A DNA stretch of 64,000 nt from positions 7,642,675 through 7,706,674 of the forward strand of contig NC_087078.1 of the NCBI RefSeq assembly GCF_026151205.1, given 5' to 3'. Below the pieces are notes generated by a model, which had not been told where the DNA came from, did no database searches, and saw nothing but the letters and a program-made list of their open reading frames with translations. Shown one piece after another: positions 24,601-34,046 of this stretch (the stretch's first letter is position 1; each line of letters opens with the position of its first letter). Both the position numbers and the translations under genes were made by a program. This DNA is from Bolinopsis microptera. Taxonomy: Eukaryota > Ctenophora > Tentaculata > Lobata > Bolinopsidae.

Positions 24601-26713
24601 TCTGCGTAATCTAGGGTTAATTAACAAATCTCTGTAGCTCACATCAGCCTAGCACTATAACTTGTTACTGTAGTTCATGGTGTGACTAAAAGAGGTAAGC
24701 GGCATCTAAGGTTTGCGTATGTTGACAATAATAGTAGTAAACATTCGCCGTTTCTTTGGAAATCTCTACTCTTAGTGATTTTTCGCCGCCAAGTAGATAA
24801 ATTCTGTAAACAATGTCTGTTCAGTCAAAGTCCTGATAAGATTTCTCCGGAAAATTGTTTCCCCAGAAAATAAATTTTCCCCAGAAAATATTTCCTAAAC
24901 TTTTGAAGAAAACTAACCTGGTGAAGAAAACTAACCTGGTGTAACCATCATAACTCTGAGAGGCTGTGAGGCAGATATCATAGCAGAGCTCCTTCTTTTT
25001 AAGGAGTCAGGCAGCGTGCTGGGAGTGTCATAAAAATCCTTAGCAACATCCTTACGATCTCCTGATACGGGGGAGTTGATTTCCAGGTCCTTTAGCGTCT
25101 TCGCTAACCTGAAATAAAAGGGATATTAGGTTTAACTTCGCTAACCTGAAATAAAGGGGATATTAGGTTTAACAGTCATTTTTCTCAATGAGTTGTGCGA
25201 GATGACGATAGAATAGCCGGAGAATGATGACTACTACCAGATCCCGGTGGAACTAATTTGATAGCACGACAGGCCCTAGGTTTAACTGTTTTAAATCTTG
25301 TACGAGTACGAATATTGTACGAGTGCAAATATTATACGTGTTTCGGCAGATAATAGGAGGGTTGATTTTGCGATAATATACTAGGATATTAGGTTATCAG
25401 TGTAAACACAGCTACTCCCACATTCCCCAACTTAGATACACTGGACCGCAGGATATTGGCTACCAGTTAATTAATAGCAATCCATCAACATGACTTTGGT
25501 ATAATTCGATATAAATGTAAAGGAACCAGGAGTTTCTTTGACAAAGAAGGTTACAATTTGCCGAATTAATAAATCAGCCTGACTCCTTTCAATCACCATG
25601 ATATTCCTGTTTTAATTATGAATGAATAACGTCGTTTCATACGTCATGCCCTGTCAAATATGCGCATGATATGACTTATTGTTGATAAGTGCCATACTGT
25701 AGACCTTGACGTGGTTCACACTTTTTGTGTGCAATTATCCAAAAAATGCAGACCAGTCGCCCAAACACATAGATCATCGCAGTGACGGTAAGTTAGAGAA
25801 TTACAGCTGTACCACAAAACTACGCCCTGGCCCTGTTGTACTGCTTTCAGTGTAGTCTCACACACACTGATATATTTTAATATATTGTATTAGTATACCT
25901 CACAACTGCACACGTTCTACTACTGGACCCTAGCTGGTAGTGGTAACTGCGAGGTTTAATTGAGCTCTAATGGACTAATGTCGCGCTTATATCTGCAGGA
26001 TCTACTAGTACATTTCTGAGCTACATCTTCATTGTACATTGTACAATGCTCTAGTGTACAATGATAATGTTACACAGATAACACTGACATTGTTTGTGTG
26101 TTACAATAGATTCCGGATCTAGTTAAGTGAAATTAAGCTCGTGGCAGGTTCGAGATGCTTGGAAGTTCCTTGTATGGGCTATGTTTGGAGAAGAAAGGAT
26201 TCGCGTGCTCAAAAATATGGTTTGTCAGCTAGGAACAGTTCGATATATTATGCAGGGACTGGAAGACCCACAATTTCTCAAAATGTCGACGCTATCCAAA
26301 AAATGTGCTCTTTATTTTCATGATAACAATTAATAATATAACCACGTCAAATTTGTTATTAGCGGTCCACAACGTTACCTTAGCGAAAAAGAATATCAGC
26401 CAACCAGCCGTTATCAATATACTGTATAAATTAAGTGTATATTATACATGATGCACATACCATCATTCTATAAAAACCAATTATTGATAAATTATCACAA
26501 TTATCACAATTCCAACTATACTCACCCTTTAACAAGAGTAGGAGATTCAGCCCGTTTATCCACAGCCCTCCTATCATACAGTGGTCTCATGTGTAACCAT
26601 GTCAAGTCCGCATCTAGCAGCTGATCTACAGAACTCAGCTGTTTTACTTCTCCTGTCAGGATCTCGTGTGGCTCCTTCTTGCGCACCGAGGGTGGTGTTG
26701 GGTCTACCACCAT
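6261..26713 (-). CDS. LIM-domain protein with Ser/Gly/Pro-rich N-terminal region (long isoform)
   Basis: Ten exons join in phase from the ATG at 26713: 26713-26526, 25108-24936, 23098-22961, 22613-22479, 20645-20509, 20324-20221, 19296-19178, 15201-15019, 8244-8133, 6386-6261 (about 471 codons, 3' end open). The protein starts MVVDPTPPSVRKKEP. It has short Leu/Asp motifs (SSVDQLLDADL, LAKTLKDLEINSPV), an acidic DDYDSDDDY stretch, SRADSENDGPLSDAG, and a long Gly/Ser/Pro linker. The last exon gives CFLC, 20 residues, then HEEC with the WHxxCF signature of a LIM first zinc finger. The second half of the finger must lie in an exon I could not identify. LIM proteins of this layout usually work as adaptors at adhesion or actin structures; a zyxin/LPP/Ajuba-like identity is inference only. 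All splice sites are GT-AG and most introns are phase 1. Confidence 0.72.
6387..8132. other. Intron of the LIM gene
   Basis: AT-rich non-coding sequence. The only structured item is the GTACAAT palindrome at 7632-7667. The 105-codon minus-strand frame at 7032-7349 has no splice context and is biased only by A/T content. Confidence 0.6.
7632..7667. repeat. 36-bp perfect palindrome of GTACAAT/ATTGTAC units
   Basis: ATGTACAATGTACAATGT is followed directly by its own reverse complement. The same ACATTGTACA-type words recur at 26030-26065, 27253-27275 and 34266-34289, so the motif is scattered across the window. Confidence 0.8.
8245..9815. other. Intron downstream of the alternative first exons
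   Basis: Non-coding. It contains the CACGTG cluster at 9479-9561, a short tandem repeat (GTAGCTAAAAGGAAT twice at about 8910-8940) and no exon-like frame. Confidence 0.55.
9476..9562. promoter_or_regulatory. Cluster of four CACGTG E-boxes in a 50-bp tandem duplication
   Basis: CACGTG occurs at 9479, 9506, 9529 and 9556, in two copies of a 50-bp block that also shares GTAAGGATAGAGGAAACA. Spacing alternates 27 and 23 bp. CACGTG is the core site of bHLH-zip factors such as Myc/Max, USF and MITF/TFE. The cluster lies inside the gene, 250 bp downstream of the first exon at 9816-10041, so it could act as an intronic enhancer for the nearby promoters. Function is inference. Confidence 0.45.
9816..10041 (-). 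CDS. Alternative first exon (MFNFKRFLKD...) of the LIM gene
   Basis: ATG at 10041 opens a 75-codon frame ending AAT A before a GTAAGT donor at 9815. The end phase (one base) fits the 8244 exon exactly, giving ...RRKNS-TPDGRSPG. The peptide begins MFNFKRFLKDTHDPERRADN and is basic, then Ser/Pro-rich (PPLTPSAPCSPPEEDKP). No AG acceptor precedes the ATG in a useful place and the upstream 300 bp are unspliced-looking leader, so this is read as a separate promoter. It gives a shorter isoform that keeps only the 8244 and 6386 exons. Confidence 0.7.
10042..11786. other. Leader and promoter region of the 10041 exon, then intron
   Basis: Contains GTCACGTGAC at about 10430, an AC dinucleotide run near 10680-10696 and an AG run near 11012-11028. 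A TAGCAATG/TAATAGCAATG short tandem repeat lies at 11590-11640. No further exon is supported. Confidence 0.5.
11787..11958 (-). CDS. Alternative first exon, Pro-rich plus Asp/Tyr-rich (copy 1)
   Basis: ATG at 11958; 57 codons plus one base before a GTGAGA donor. The peptide starts MECSPKPRGRPPLPPPPLAP, continues with RRRPPLSPVNS and ends HDYDYDWVGSGLYFDYDY-SDYGYG. The LPPPP motif is the type bound by EVH1 domains of Ena/VASP proteins, and PPLPPPP also suits SH3 or WW domains. The exon phase fits the 8244 exon. It is a diverged duplicate of the 12184-12361 exon, including the leader words TTCGTTTGCGT and CTGATTT before the ATG. Confidence 0.72.
12184..12361 (-). CDS. Alternative first exon, Pro-rich plus Asp/Tyr-rich (copy 2)
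   Basis: ATG at 12361; 59 codons plus one base before a GTAAGA donor. The peptide starts MDCDSPIPRGRPPLPPP, contains two tandem copies of a nine-residue QNGRPPLSP unit (27-bp repeat in the DNA), and ends HDYDLDYDWVGLNSDYDYDYG. Same order, same end phase and same leader words as the 11958 exon, so the two arose by local duplication of a promoter and first exon. A TATAAATAC box lies 71 bases before the ATG. Confidence 0.74.
12432..12440 (-). promoter_or_regulatory. TATA box of the 12361 first exon
   Basis: TATAAATAC on the minus strand, about 70 bases upstream of the ATG at 12361. This leaves room for a leader of about 40 bases. The duplicated exon at 11958 has no equally good TATA box at the matching place. 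Confidence 0.5.
12584..12662. repeat. (CT)n microsatellite, about 39 units
   Basis: Uninterrupted CT dinucleotides. It makes a GAGA tract on the minus strand about 220 bases upstream of the first exon at 12361, where GAGA-type factors could bind; that role is inference. Confidence 0.95.
13125..13520. mobile_element. hAT-like MITE with G-run ends
   Basis: The ends are inverted: a G run then CCAAGTGGATATTTGTAG on the left, and CTACAAATATCCACTTGG then a C run on the right. TAAAATAG flanks both sides (13117-13124 and 13521-13528), an 8-bp target duplication typical of hAT elements. The interior repeats the same words in both directions (TGTAGATATTTGTAGATT, CACGAAAAAAGTGGATGAC), so the whole 396 bp is nearly self-complementary. 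No coding capacity. Confidence 0.75.
13707..13737 (-). CDS. Alternative micro first exon (MPYQQTEGLVG)
   Basis: ATG at 13737 followed by ten codons and one base, then a GTGAGT donor. The phase matches the 8244 exon, giving MPYQQTEGLVG-TPDGRSPG. The bases upstream (GAGGAAGGAACAAT) contain no acceptor, so this is best read as a first exon with its own promoter. Too short to call on its own; support comes from the donor, the ATG and the shared phase with the three other first exons. Confidence 0.5.
13738..15018. other. Intron sequence
   Basis: No exon found. The plus-strand frame at 14671-14880 (70 codons) looks fairly protein-like but has no splice or promoter support. The G-run tract at 14946-14997 lies next to the donor of the 15201 exon. 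Confidence 0.45.
14946..14997 (-). repeat. G-run tract 21 bases into an intron
   Basis: On the minus strand two G runs of about 18 and 22 bases flank ACCACAGGGGCC. The tract begins about 21 bases after the GTAAGT donor of the exon at 15019-15201. It can form G-quadruplexes, and G triplets near donors often enhance splicing through hnRNP H/F-type proteins. Confidence 0.8.
15202..19177. other. Long intron of the LIM gene
   Basis: No exon recognised. It contains an inverted repeat at 17741-17788 (ATTGGCAAGGGAATTAT and its complement) and a 122-codon minus-strand frame at 16073-16441 with no splice context or recognisable motif. Confidence 0.5.
17741..17788. repeat. Inverted repeat with 17-bp arms
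   Basis: ATTGGCAAGGGAATTAT on the left pairs with ATAATTCCCTTGCCAAT on the right around a short AT centre. Hairpin-forming; function unknown. Confidence 0.7.
19297..20220. other. Intron of the LIM gene
   Basis: AT-rich and non-coding. The 104-codon minus-strand frame at 19633-19947 lacks splice support. Confidence 0.5.
20646..22478. other. Intron of the LIM gene with two small tandem repeats
   Basis: A 20-bp unit (ACAAGTGTTACCGCCCTAAT) occurs about three times at 21000-21065, and an 11-bp unit (GGGAGAATGAT) about four times at 21260-21301. No exon supported. Confidence 0.6.
23099..24935. other. Intron of the LIM gene
   Basis: No exon found. The 23420-23650 frame is AT-driven. Ends at the duplicated donor of the exon 24936-25108. 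Confidence 0.5.
24905..24940 (-). repeat. Tandemly duplicated 5' splice site (18 bp twice)
   Basis: GAAGAAAACTAACCTGGT occurs twice in a row on the plus strand. On the minus strand this creates two identical donors, ACCAG|GTTAGT, 18 bases apart, at the end of exon 24936-25108. Use of the farther donor would bring an in-frame TAG into the message. Confidence 0.85.
25100..25173 (-). repeat. Tandemly duplicated 3' splice site (37 bp twice)
   Basis: A 37-bp unit beginning TTCGCTAACCTGAAATAAA is repeated back to back with one mismatch. It duplicates the acceptor TTATTTCAG|GTTAGCGAA of exon 24936-25108. Use of the upstream copy would add 37 bases and shift the frame. Confidence 0.85.
25174..26525. 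other. First intron of the LIM gene
   Basis: AT-rich, non-coding. It carries ACATTGTACATTGTACAATG words at 26030-26065. The plus-strand frames near 26130-26330 have no splice support. Confidence 0.5.
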
Positions 26714-27170
26714 CCTACTTTATAGTTTAGTAAGTGTCTACCACTATAACTATCCTACTTTATAGTTAAGTAAGTGTCTACCACTATAACTATCCTACTT
26801 TATAGTTTAGTAAGTGTCTACCACTATAACTAATAACTATCCTACTTTATAGTTTAGTAAGTGTCTACCACTATAACTATCTTACTTTATAGTTTAGTAA
26901 GTGTCTACCACTGCACTATAACTATCCTACTTTATAGTTTAGTAAGTGTCTACCACTATAACTATCTTACTTTATAGTTTAGTAAGTGTCTACCACTATA
27001 ACTATCCTACTTTATAGTTTAGTAAGTGTCTACCACGATAACTATCCTACTTTATAGTTTAGTAAGTGTCTACCACTATAACTATCCTACTTTATAGTTT
27101 AGTAAGTGTCTACCACTATAACTAATAACTATCATACTTTATAGTTTAGTGAGTGTATACTACTATAACT
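26714..27170 (-). repeat. 40-bp tandem array with TATAAAG in every unit, abutting the start codon
   Basis: About eleven units of 40 bp; on the minus strand each reads GGTAGACACTTACTAAAC then TATAAAGTAGG. The array touches the ATG at 26713, and the first coding codons (GTGGTAGAC) are themselves the edge of a repeat unit, so coding start and repeat share an origin. Three to four units recur at 34047-34190 in the second copy of the segment. Each unit offers a TATAAAG box on the strand of the gene. Confidence 0.85.
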
Positions 27171-27473
27171 ATAACACTATATTATATACACTATATAAGT
27201 CTATAACTATCATACTTTATACTTTTACAGAAATATAGTTTGGGTCAGATCTACATTGTAAATTGTACATTGTACAACCATCCTACTTTATGGTTAAATA
27301 TTTAGTTATCATCAGTGATTATGACAAACAACATGTAGTTATCAACGCGTTTAAAGTTTCATTATAACAAAACGAAGGGCTGAAAAAATAACTAAAATGC
27401 ATTAGTTTTTATCCAGCTAAAGTCGATGTTGTGAGATTATTGTATCCTGCAAAGTAACAATACAAAGGAACTA
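27171..27473. repeat. Left part of duplicated segment, copy 1
   Basis: Nearly identical to 34190-34498 (CTATATAAGTCTATAACT, AGAAATATAGTTTGGGTC and onward). Copy 1 is split by the DNA transposon that begins at 27474 and resumes at 32075. Confidence 0.85.
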
Positions 27474-27783
27474 CCTTACTCGGGAATATTATAACCGGGA
27501 TAAAGTGGTGGGTTTTGGAAGATTCCGCCATATTTTTCCCGGTCAAAAATTTTACCAGTCATAAAAAAACCCGCCGACTCAGATTATGGGGTTCCAAGGG
27601 GGTGGTGATCATCATATTTTACCTGAAGTCTCATATGTGCTAGAGAAGACTTTTGAAGCAGTAGATGGAGGGCTGTAACTTTATTGGCGGTTGCTACCAT
27701 AATTTCGTTATAAAATCACAATTGGGGGGGGGGGGGAGGGCAACCATATTAAAGTATATTAAAATGTAGGTTTTTTTCCAACT

Positions 27784-30700
27784 TTGACCCGGGGATATAT
27801 TTTAATATACTTTATATACTTTGACATCCTTTCTGGTTTATCACGCAATATGGGTATGTATGGAGTCGGTCAACGTAACAGCAATGGCCAACGTTTGCTT
27901 GATTTTATGATTGAGAAGGATTTTTATGCCTGTAACACAAGCTTCAAACATTCAGCTCGTCACATTACATCATGGCACGGTACTACTACAGCCCGAGGTG
28001 ACCCTGACAAGACCGTGAAATACTACAAGCAGATTGACTACATCCTTTGTAAATCTAGCTACAAAGTGAATATCACGGACGCTCGTTCATACGGAGGAGC
28101 CCTACTCAAATCAGATCACAAGCCTGTAGTCGCTCGCGTCACACTCCACCAGAAGTACCTTGTCCATAAGAAGCACAAGACGTCCAGAAAGCTTGACCTC
28201 AAGAGACTACAAGATCATGGAGTTAAGAAGAAGATGCTGAGTACGTTTGAGAAGAAAGTAAGAATGAGACCCAAGACAGGCAACCCCAACGATGACCTCA
28301 ACAACCTGATAACAGATGCCTATAACACTGCTGACGAGGTGCTAGGAACTATACCTCCAAAAAAACACAAATCCTTCAGTACTGATCCTGAGATCGCTGA
28401 ACTGTCACTTGAACGCAAGCAGCTGGTGATTGCGAATATGCAGAACAAATTCCCGACCAACAGGAAGCATGTCAAGACCAACATCAACCAGCTAAGACGT
28501 AAGATCACAAAGAGACTCAGAGATATCAACAACCGCAGTGCTGACACACTCGTCGAAGAGATAAACAACACAGACGACGCCCGGAGATACTTTGGAGCCT
28601 CTAAGATACTCGCCAAAGGATATGTTAGACCAGCTCTAACCGTCCACAAATCTGCTGGGAATATCGCAGGTACTAATGAGGAGAAAGCGAGGATTATTAA
28701 GGAGTACTTTGAAGCTGAGTTCAACGACGCCGATGAGCCTACCCTTCCTGCCTTCCTTGACCCCCCATCTAGCCTTAACAGTCCCATCACCGTTGCAGAG
28801 ATAGAGAGAGCCATCAGTAAACTCAAGTCTGGTAAAGCAGTGGGTATTGATAAAGTTCCTGGCGAGGTCATGAAAGCCCTGAACAACCCCCTCCTTCATG
28901 AAGTACGTGTACTTGTACTTGATTAGGTCTCCTCAATCATTCGAGTGGCCTGCACCAATGAACTCCCGTTTGTGACGTATCATCTCCCTCCAAAGTTTTC
29001 GGTCACTAGCCATCTCGCTCGCTCCTTCTAGGTCTATGTCAGTGTTTCCTGTAAACGCTGCAGCATCTTCCAGCAAACATTTCATCCAGTTCTTTCTTGG
29101 ACGGCCCCTAGATCTTCTCCCATGCGCAGGGGTCCAGTTAAGCAGGTACTTAGGAAGCCTAGTGTCTGGCATTCTGGTGACATGGCCAAACCAACGCAGG
29201 CGGTTTGCTCCTATGAACGTCTCCTACTGGATTTATCTTTGCACGCTCCAGCACTTCAGTGTTTCTAACCCGATCGAGCCATCTTATCCTAAGTATTCTC
29301 CTCAAGCAACGCTGATGGAACACCTCAAAGCGATGTAGCTGCTTTTTGGTTGTGTTCCAAACCTCACTACCATATAACAATATTGTCAAAACTGCTGCCT
29401 TATAAATCCTGATCTTTGTATAAGACTGGATGTTGCGGTTTTTCCATATATTACTCAGTTGATTGAAGGCTCCGGAAGCTTTCTGAATCCTAGCTGACAG
29501 CTCACGGTCGATAGTACCGTCGCTGGAAATAATTGTACCTAAGTACGTAAAGTCACTAACTTGCTGCACTGGCGTGTCTTCAACAGTGATGTTCACTGTG
29601 GCTTCTTTCGTGTATGGCCGTTGAGAGGTTGCTTTACCAATGACCATAGCCTCAGTCTTTTTACCATTGATTCTGAGACCTCCCTGGGCACCATACATAC
29701 ACAAAAGGTCAGTTGTTTCTTGAAGACCTTCCTCGCTGTTATCCAGTACAGCCATGTCATCTGCATAGTCTGTATCTAACACAGTGATATCATCAACAAG
29801 CGGACTGATAGATCTTTGAAGAACCGCTCCGTGGGACACCACTTTGTTGCTTTCTGTTCTCTCAGCAGCCACATTGAGGCAGACATTAAAAAGTGGGGGA
29901 CCCTGAATGTCTCCTTGGCCACTGCCTGAACTTACTTCAAAACCATTCTGATAGTTCACCATTGTGTCTAACAGCACTGACAGTTCCATTAAAGAATGCC
30001 TGTATTATTCGAATGTATTTACATGGCAGGCCATAATGACTGAAAGCTTTCCAAATATAATTTCCACTTCCTTCATGAAGAGCTAGCTAAAGTGTTCAAC
30101 GAGTCTTTCGAGAAAAACATTCACATTGAAGCAATAGGATCAGGCATCCTCACACCACTGGCTAAGCCTGGTAAAACTCGTGGCCCAGTTAAGTCGATAC
30201 GACCATTGACCCTGCTGAATGTTTCTAGAAAGATCCTGTCACTGATAGTGCTAAACAGAATAGAGACAGCTGTGGACGTTCCAAGCTGCCTACAAAGCTG
30301 GCAGGAGCTGTGCCGACCTAGTTTGGGCACAGAGCATGCTCATATCTGTAGTAATGAAGAAGGAGTTTGAATGGAACAAAGTGAGTATCGACATGTCAGC
30401 TGCCTTCAATACCATCCGCAGAGGTACAACAATCAGACTACTAGAAGCTGCAGGATGCTCCAGAGACGACCTGAGGCTTGTACAATACCTCATGGCTAAC
30501 AACACTCTAGTAGTCAGAGTGTGTTCTACTGACTAAGAGATGTTCTCTTTCAACATAGGAGCCTCCCAAGGAGACAGCACAGCTGGTAAATTGTTTACCC
30601 TCAATCTAGCTGGAGCTGTAGTGCACATAAGAGCAGTCCTCCCCTCAAGACCCAACCCTCCGATAGCCGATAACCACATGCCTCTTGAGTCCGGCTATTC

Positions 30701-31350
30701 AGACGATGTAGAGGAGATTGGTGAAGATATGGAGGAGTTACAGGATATCTTTCAGATCTCCAAGAATATTCTCAGTGAATGGAGTCTCTTTGTCAATGAC
30801 ACAAAACAAAGTTTACCAGAGTGTATTTAGAAGAAGTTGGTGCCTGTGACGAGTGGGGTAATGAACTAAGAGGAAAAGAGGAGTGGAGAAACGAGACGCT
30901 TCTTGGTACTAAGCTTGGATCAGAGCAGGATGTTACTAATAGAATAATAAAGCTAACTCTGCCTTCTGGTCATTTGACAAGCTGTGGTGCCAGGGATCAG
31001 AGAGGAGTCAGATAACTGAGAAGAGAAAGATCAAACTCTACGACTCACTAGTAGTATCAGTGCTCCTGTACAACTGCTGCTGCTGGGCCGTACCTCAGCA
31101 TGTTCTAGAGGTCTGTAGATGTTGTTCAGAGGAAGCACCTCAAGCGCATCCTACACATCTATTGGCCTAGCTCAATATCTAACAAGGCCCTCTACGCTCG
31201 TACCAGACCAGGCCCCCTTTCGAGAGAGTGGAAAAGGCTCGGTGGACAATGCTAGGTCATGTTCTACGCAGTGACAACGACACGCCTGCCTACCAGTCTC
31301 TGATATTTGCTACACTAGGTGGTCAAACACTAAAGGGACAAGTGGGGTAG
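27784..31350 (+). pseudogene. Plus-strand LINE remnant (APE endonuclease plus reverse transcriptase)
   Basis: A 380-codon frame at 27784-28926 gives the C-terminal half of an apurinic-type endonuclease (QIDYILCKSS; SDHKPVVARV), a basic linker, and the start of a reverse transcriptase (SKLKSGKAVGIDKVPGEVMK). After an inserted element (28904-30068) it resumes at 30069 in frame pieces: LTPLAKPGKTRGPVKSIRPL, VSIDMSAAFNTI, IGASQGDSTAGKLFTLNLA and SGYSDDVEE in place of the YADD box, ending near ...MLGHVLRSDNDTPAYQ. The 5' end is truncated and several stops and frameshifts are present after 30370, so it is dead. A repeated TTAATATACTTTAATATACT tail lies near 31600. Clade not fixed; layout resembles RTE/CR1-type APE LINEs. 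Confidence 0.85.
28904..30068 (-). pseudogene. 3' fragment of a second LINE, inserted in reverse
   Basis: TCCTTCATGAAG flanks both sides (28892-28903 and 30069-30080), a perfect 12-bp target duplication. Reading leftward: SGSGQGDIQGPPLFNVCLN, the catalytic DYADDMAVLDNSEEGLQ, DFTYLGTIISSDG, LYGSEVWNTTKKQLHRFEVF, RILRIRWLDRV, then after a frameshift near 29165 GRRSRGRPRKNWMKCLLED and a terminal ASDRKLWREMIRH. These are reverse transcriptase motifs from the palm to the C-terminus. The element is 5' truncated, and the 3' end has a short ACAAGTAC-type tail. It interrupts the other LINE's reverse transcriptase and so is younger. Confidence 0.88.
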
Positions 31351-32074
31351 ACACAGGACTAATTTGTATGATATTATTGTGAAAAAAGGACCTATTTAAG
31401 AGACAAATTTATTTGAAAAATGAAGATGATTTTACCAACTTAGTGAAACTTAGCAAGAGATAGAGTAGGATGAGGGAGTTTATTTACTTTGAGACATATT
31501 GAACGAATGAGTCTTCGTAAGCGTAAATAGGCCAGCACTTTTGCTGAGCTCTTTAGGTGCTCTTTTGTTTATGGATGTTATTATATATATATATATAATT
31601 ATTAATATACTTTAATATACTTTAATATACTTTTTCCCGTTTAAGTAACTTGTGGCCACATCCGCTAGAAGTGAGGTAAACTGTGCCACTATTTCATGGT
31701 CCACGGTGGATGATTACTGGAGGCAGTTGAAGATGCAAAGCCAAGACGTTCCCCAATACCAAGCGGTGGGCAGGAAATTAATTAGCTCCGGCTGACCCTT
31801 CAGAGCAGTAGCCCCATTAGCGGACAAAATGAAAGTCTTGTTAAGACAACCAATACAACTTCGAATTTAGCAAAAATAACTTCTTTAACAAATAAAAAAA
31901 CAGACAAATTCGGTTGAAAATTTGTTGACCTCTGAAAAAAAACTTGAAAGGTCCGGCCACCGGTAATACATGACCGGGATAATTTGGCGGGTTTTGGGAA
32001 AGTCCGCCTTATTTTTCCCGGTCATTAATTTTCCCCAGTCATAAATTAACCCGCTATAATATTCCCGAGTAAGG

Positions 32075-34027
32075 TAAGTAGGCTATCCGGACAAAGAAAT
32101 GCCCCCCCGCCTTTTCCCGAAATGACTTTATGAATAAAATATAATCTATAATGCTATAGTGAAAGTACCAACAGTCAACACGGACAGTCGGATAAAGTAC
32201 TTATCTAAGTTCGAGACAATATTGGCAGTAGCTCACATGGTTTTCTCTCATTAAAACCATCAACCCAGGAAGTTCTCAAGTCTCAACTACTTACAGTGGT
32301 GATGGCAGTAATTAGATGGGAGGAATTTAATGGCAGTACAGGCTGCGTGACGAAACAAAATTAATCGACTGAATTTACTGAAGAATTTAATGATGGAAAG
32401 AACTATCTAACAAATAACATCTACAAACAAACGCATCTGGCTTGAGGAAGTTGTGTTCGAATCAGTGTTGCCACTCCTGAAGCAACGATCTGTAGCCAAA
32501 TAAACTTCTAATTCAATATCTCGTTTACTTGTGCTAAAATAGTAAGATAGGAAATGATTACGTTGCAACCCACCAAATATAACGTGCCACACGTATTATA
32601 TATACTTTTATGTTAATATGATGCGACAATTGATTGGCAACCTTTCTGATTAGAAAATATCCTTGATCTAGACGACATGATTAGTGAATATAGATATAAA
32701 TGCATCTGTAATTAATTTTGAAGTAAGATTATTAACGTTAAGGCTGTTTCGAGGTCTATTATACAAACTATACTGTATAAGAAGATTAAACAAAAAGCAT
32801 AGAAAAACCTTGGCCGAGATAAATAACGAACACGGTATAGCACTCCCAAATCAACTCGCAAACACGAATTAGAAGACTTCATTGAATAGTGTGAGCGCTT
32901 AAAGTTAATAAACTGAGTAACACCGACGTAAGAAAAACATGTAGAGAAACTGATAAACGTAGAGAAAACAGGTAAGAACCACAAGATGTACAGTCACAAA
33001 CCTAGCAATACCCTTTTAACACCCAACCCTACTTTATCTTGTCTGCCAATTTAACAAGTCAGCAACCACCAGGAATAACGGGAATAATATGTATTTTATG
33101 TTCTCTAACATGCGGGAATATATTACATAAGCGGGTTGTGCCTTTATTGCACTAGTGGAATGTTTGGTATATCTGAACTCTTCTTCAAGAAATGAGACGC
33201 AGAAAATATAATGTTATATAATAATGTATAAGTGCACTAAATACTCAAAAAAGATTTATTTTATAGTGCGACAAAATAAAAAAAACTCGATATTTTACAC
33301 CCTTACTCTCACATTACACGGATTAAAGAAAAGCGGACTATATAAACGAATAACTGCAGAGTAATACAAGAAGACGAAAGAGCACCGATGGGAATTGTTC
33401 AATTATATTCAAACGCTGAAGCCCAGAAGTGTTGAAGTAACCTAAAAATACTGGAATGTAAGGAGCGAGCGAGATGTGCCGTGTGTGTGTGTGTTTGTGT
33501 GGGTTGGATGTCCAATACCAAATCAAGATCACATAGATCAATGTCAATTATAATCTAATGAGCTATTACTGGAAAGTAAATCGAGGCGTATAAATACAGG
33601 CGGTTGAAGTCAATCGAAGTTTAAAATCATCAAGATATTTACCACGTTAGAATTTTTTTAGGAGTATCAGTTGAACCTACGATACTAGTTATTTCCAGCG
33701 GTACGAGGGTTTGCAGTATAATGATACCAATAAATAAACTGTACAGACACGCACCACTTTAGCTATGAAAACCGACAGCAATTCTGTAAACACTATTATA
33801 AATGTCCATTTAGCGCTACAATAGGAGATGCTCCGAGCGCTCACAGACGGCCCTGATCAAATGAGTACTCGGTGGTACCACGTATGTGCCCTCGACAACT
33901 GAGAACACGTTACTCATCAGACCTACGTTTTCTTCTCGGCAAATCAAAAATAGTGATGTTCTGCACGTGGTGCGCCCTCCGTGCTGTGCGCCGCGTTGCA
34001 AATTGCTTGATACATTCTGCATCTCGA
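32075..34027. repeat. Right part of duplicated segment, copy 1
   Basis: Aligns from end to end with 34499-36449 with many one-base indels and a few larger gaps. No coding frame is conserved between the two copies. It contains a GT dinucleotide run at about 33480-33500. Confidence 0.8.
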
Positions 34028-34046
34028 CTTTTATAATTTATAATTA

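Larger units (their letters stand above)
27474..32074. mobile_element. TA-flanked DNA transposon, 4.6 kb, filled with nested LINEs
   Basis: Both ends carry the inverted repeat CCTTACTCGGGAATATTATA, flanked by TA (27472-27473 and 32075-32076). The uninterrupted sequence at 34491-34505 (GGAACTAAGTAGG) is the matching empty site, so the ends and the TA duplication are proven inside the window. Inner end sequence of about 80 bp rich in GGCGG and CCCGG follows each terminal repeat. The element is homologous, in opposite orientation, to the 855-bp copy at 54518-55372. About 3.9 kb between 27730 and 31660 is absent from that smaller copy and consists of LINE sequence. A TA target suggests the Tc1/mariner (IS630) group or another TA-specific family; no transposase is seen. 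Confidence 0.88.

Noticed and set aside
28320-28886. 188-codon frame on the minus strand within the LINE
   Set aside because: Antisense shadow of the endonuclease/reverse transcriptase frame.
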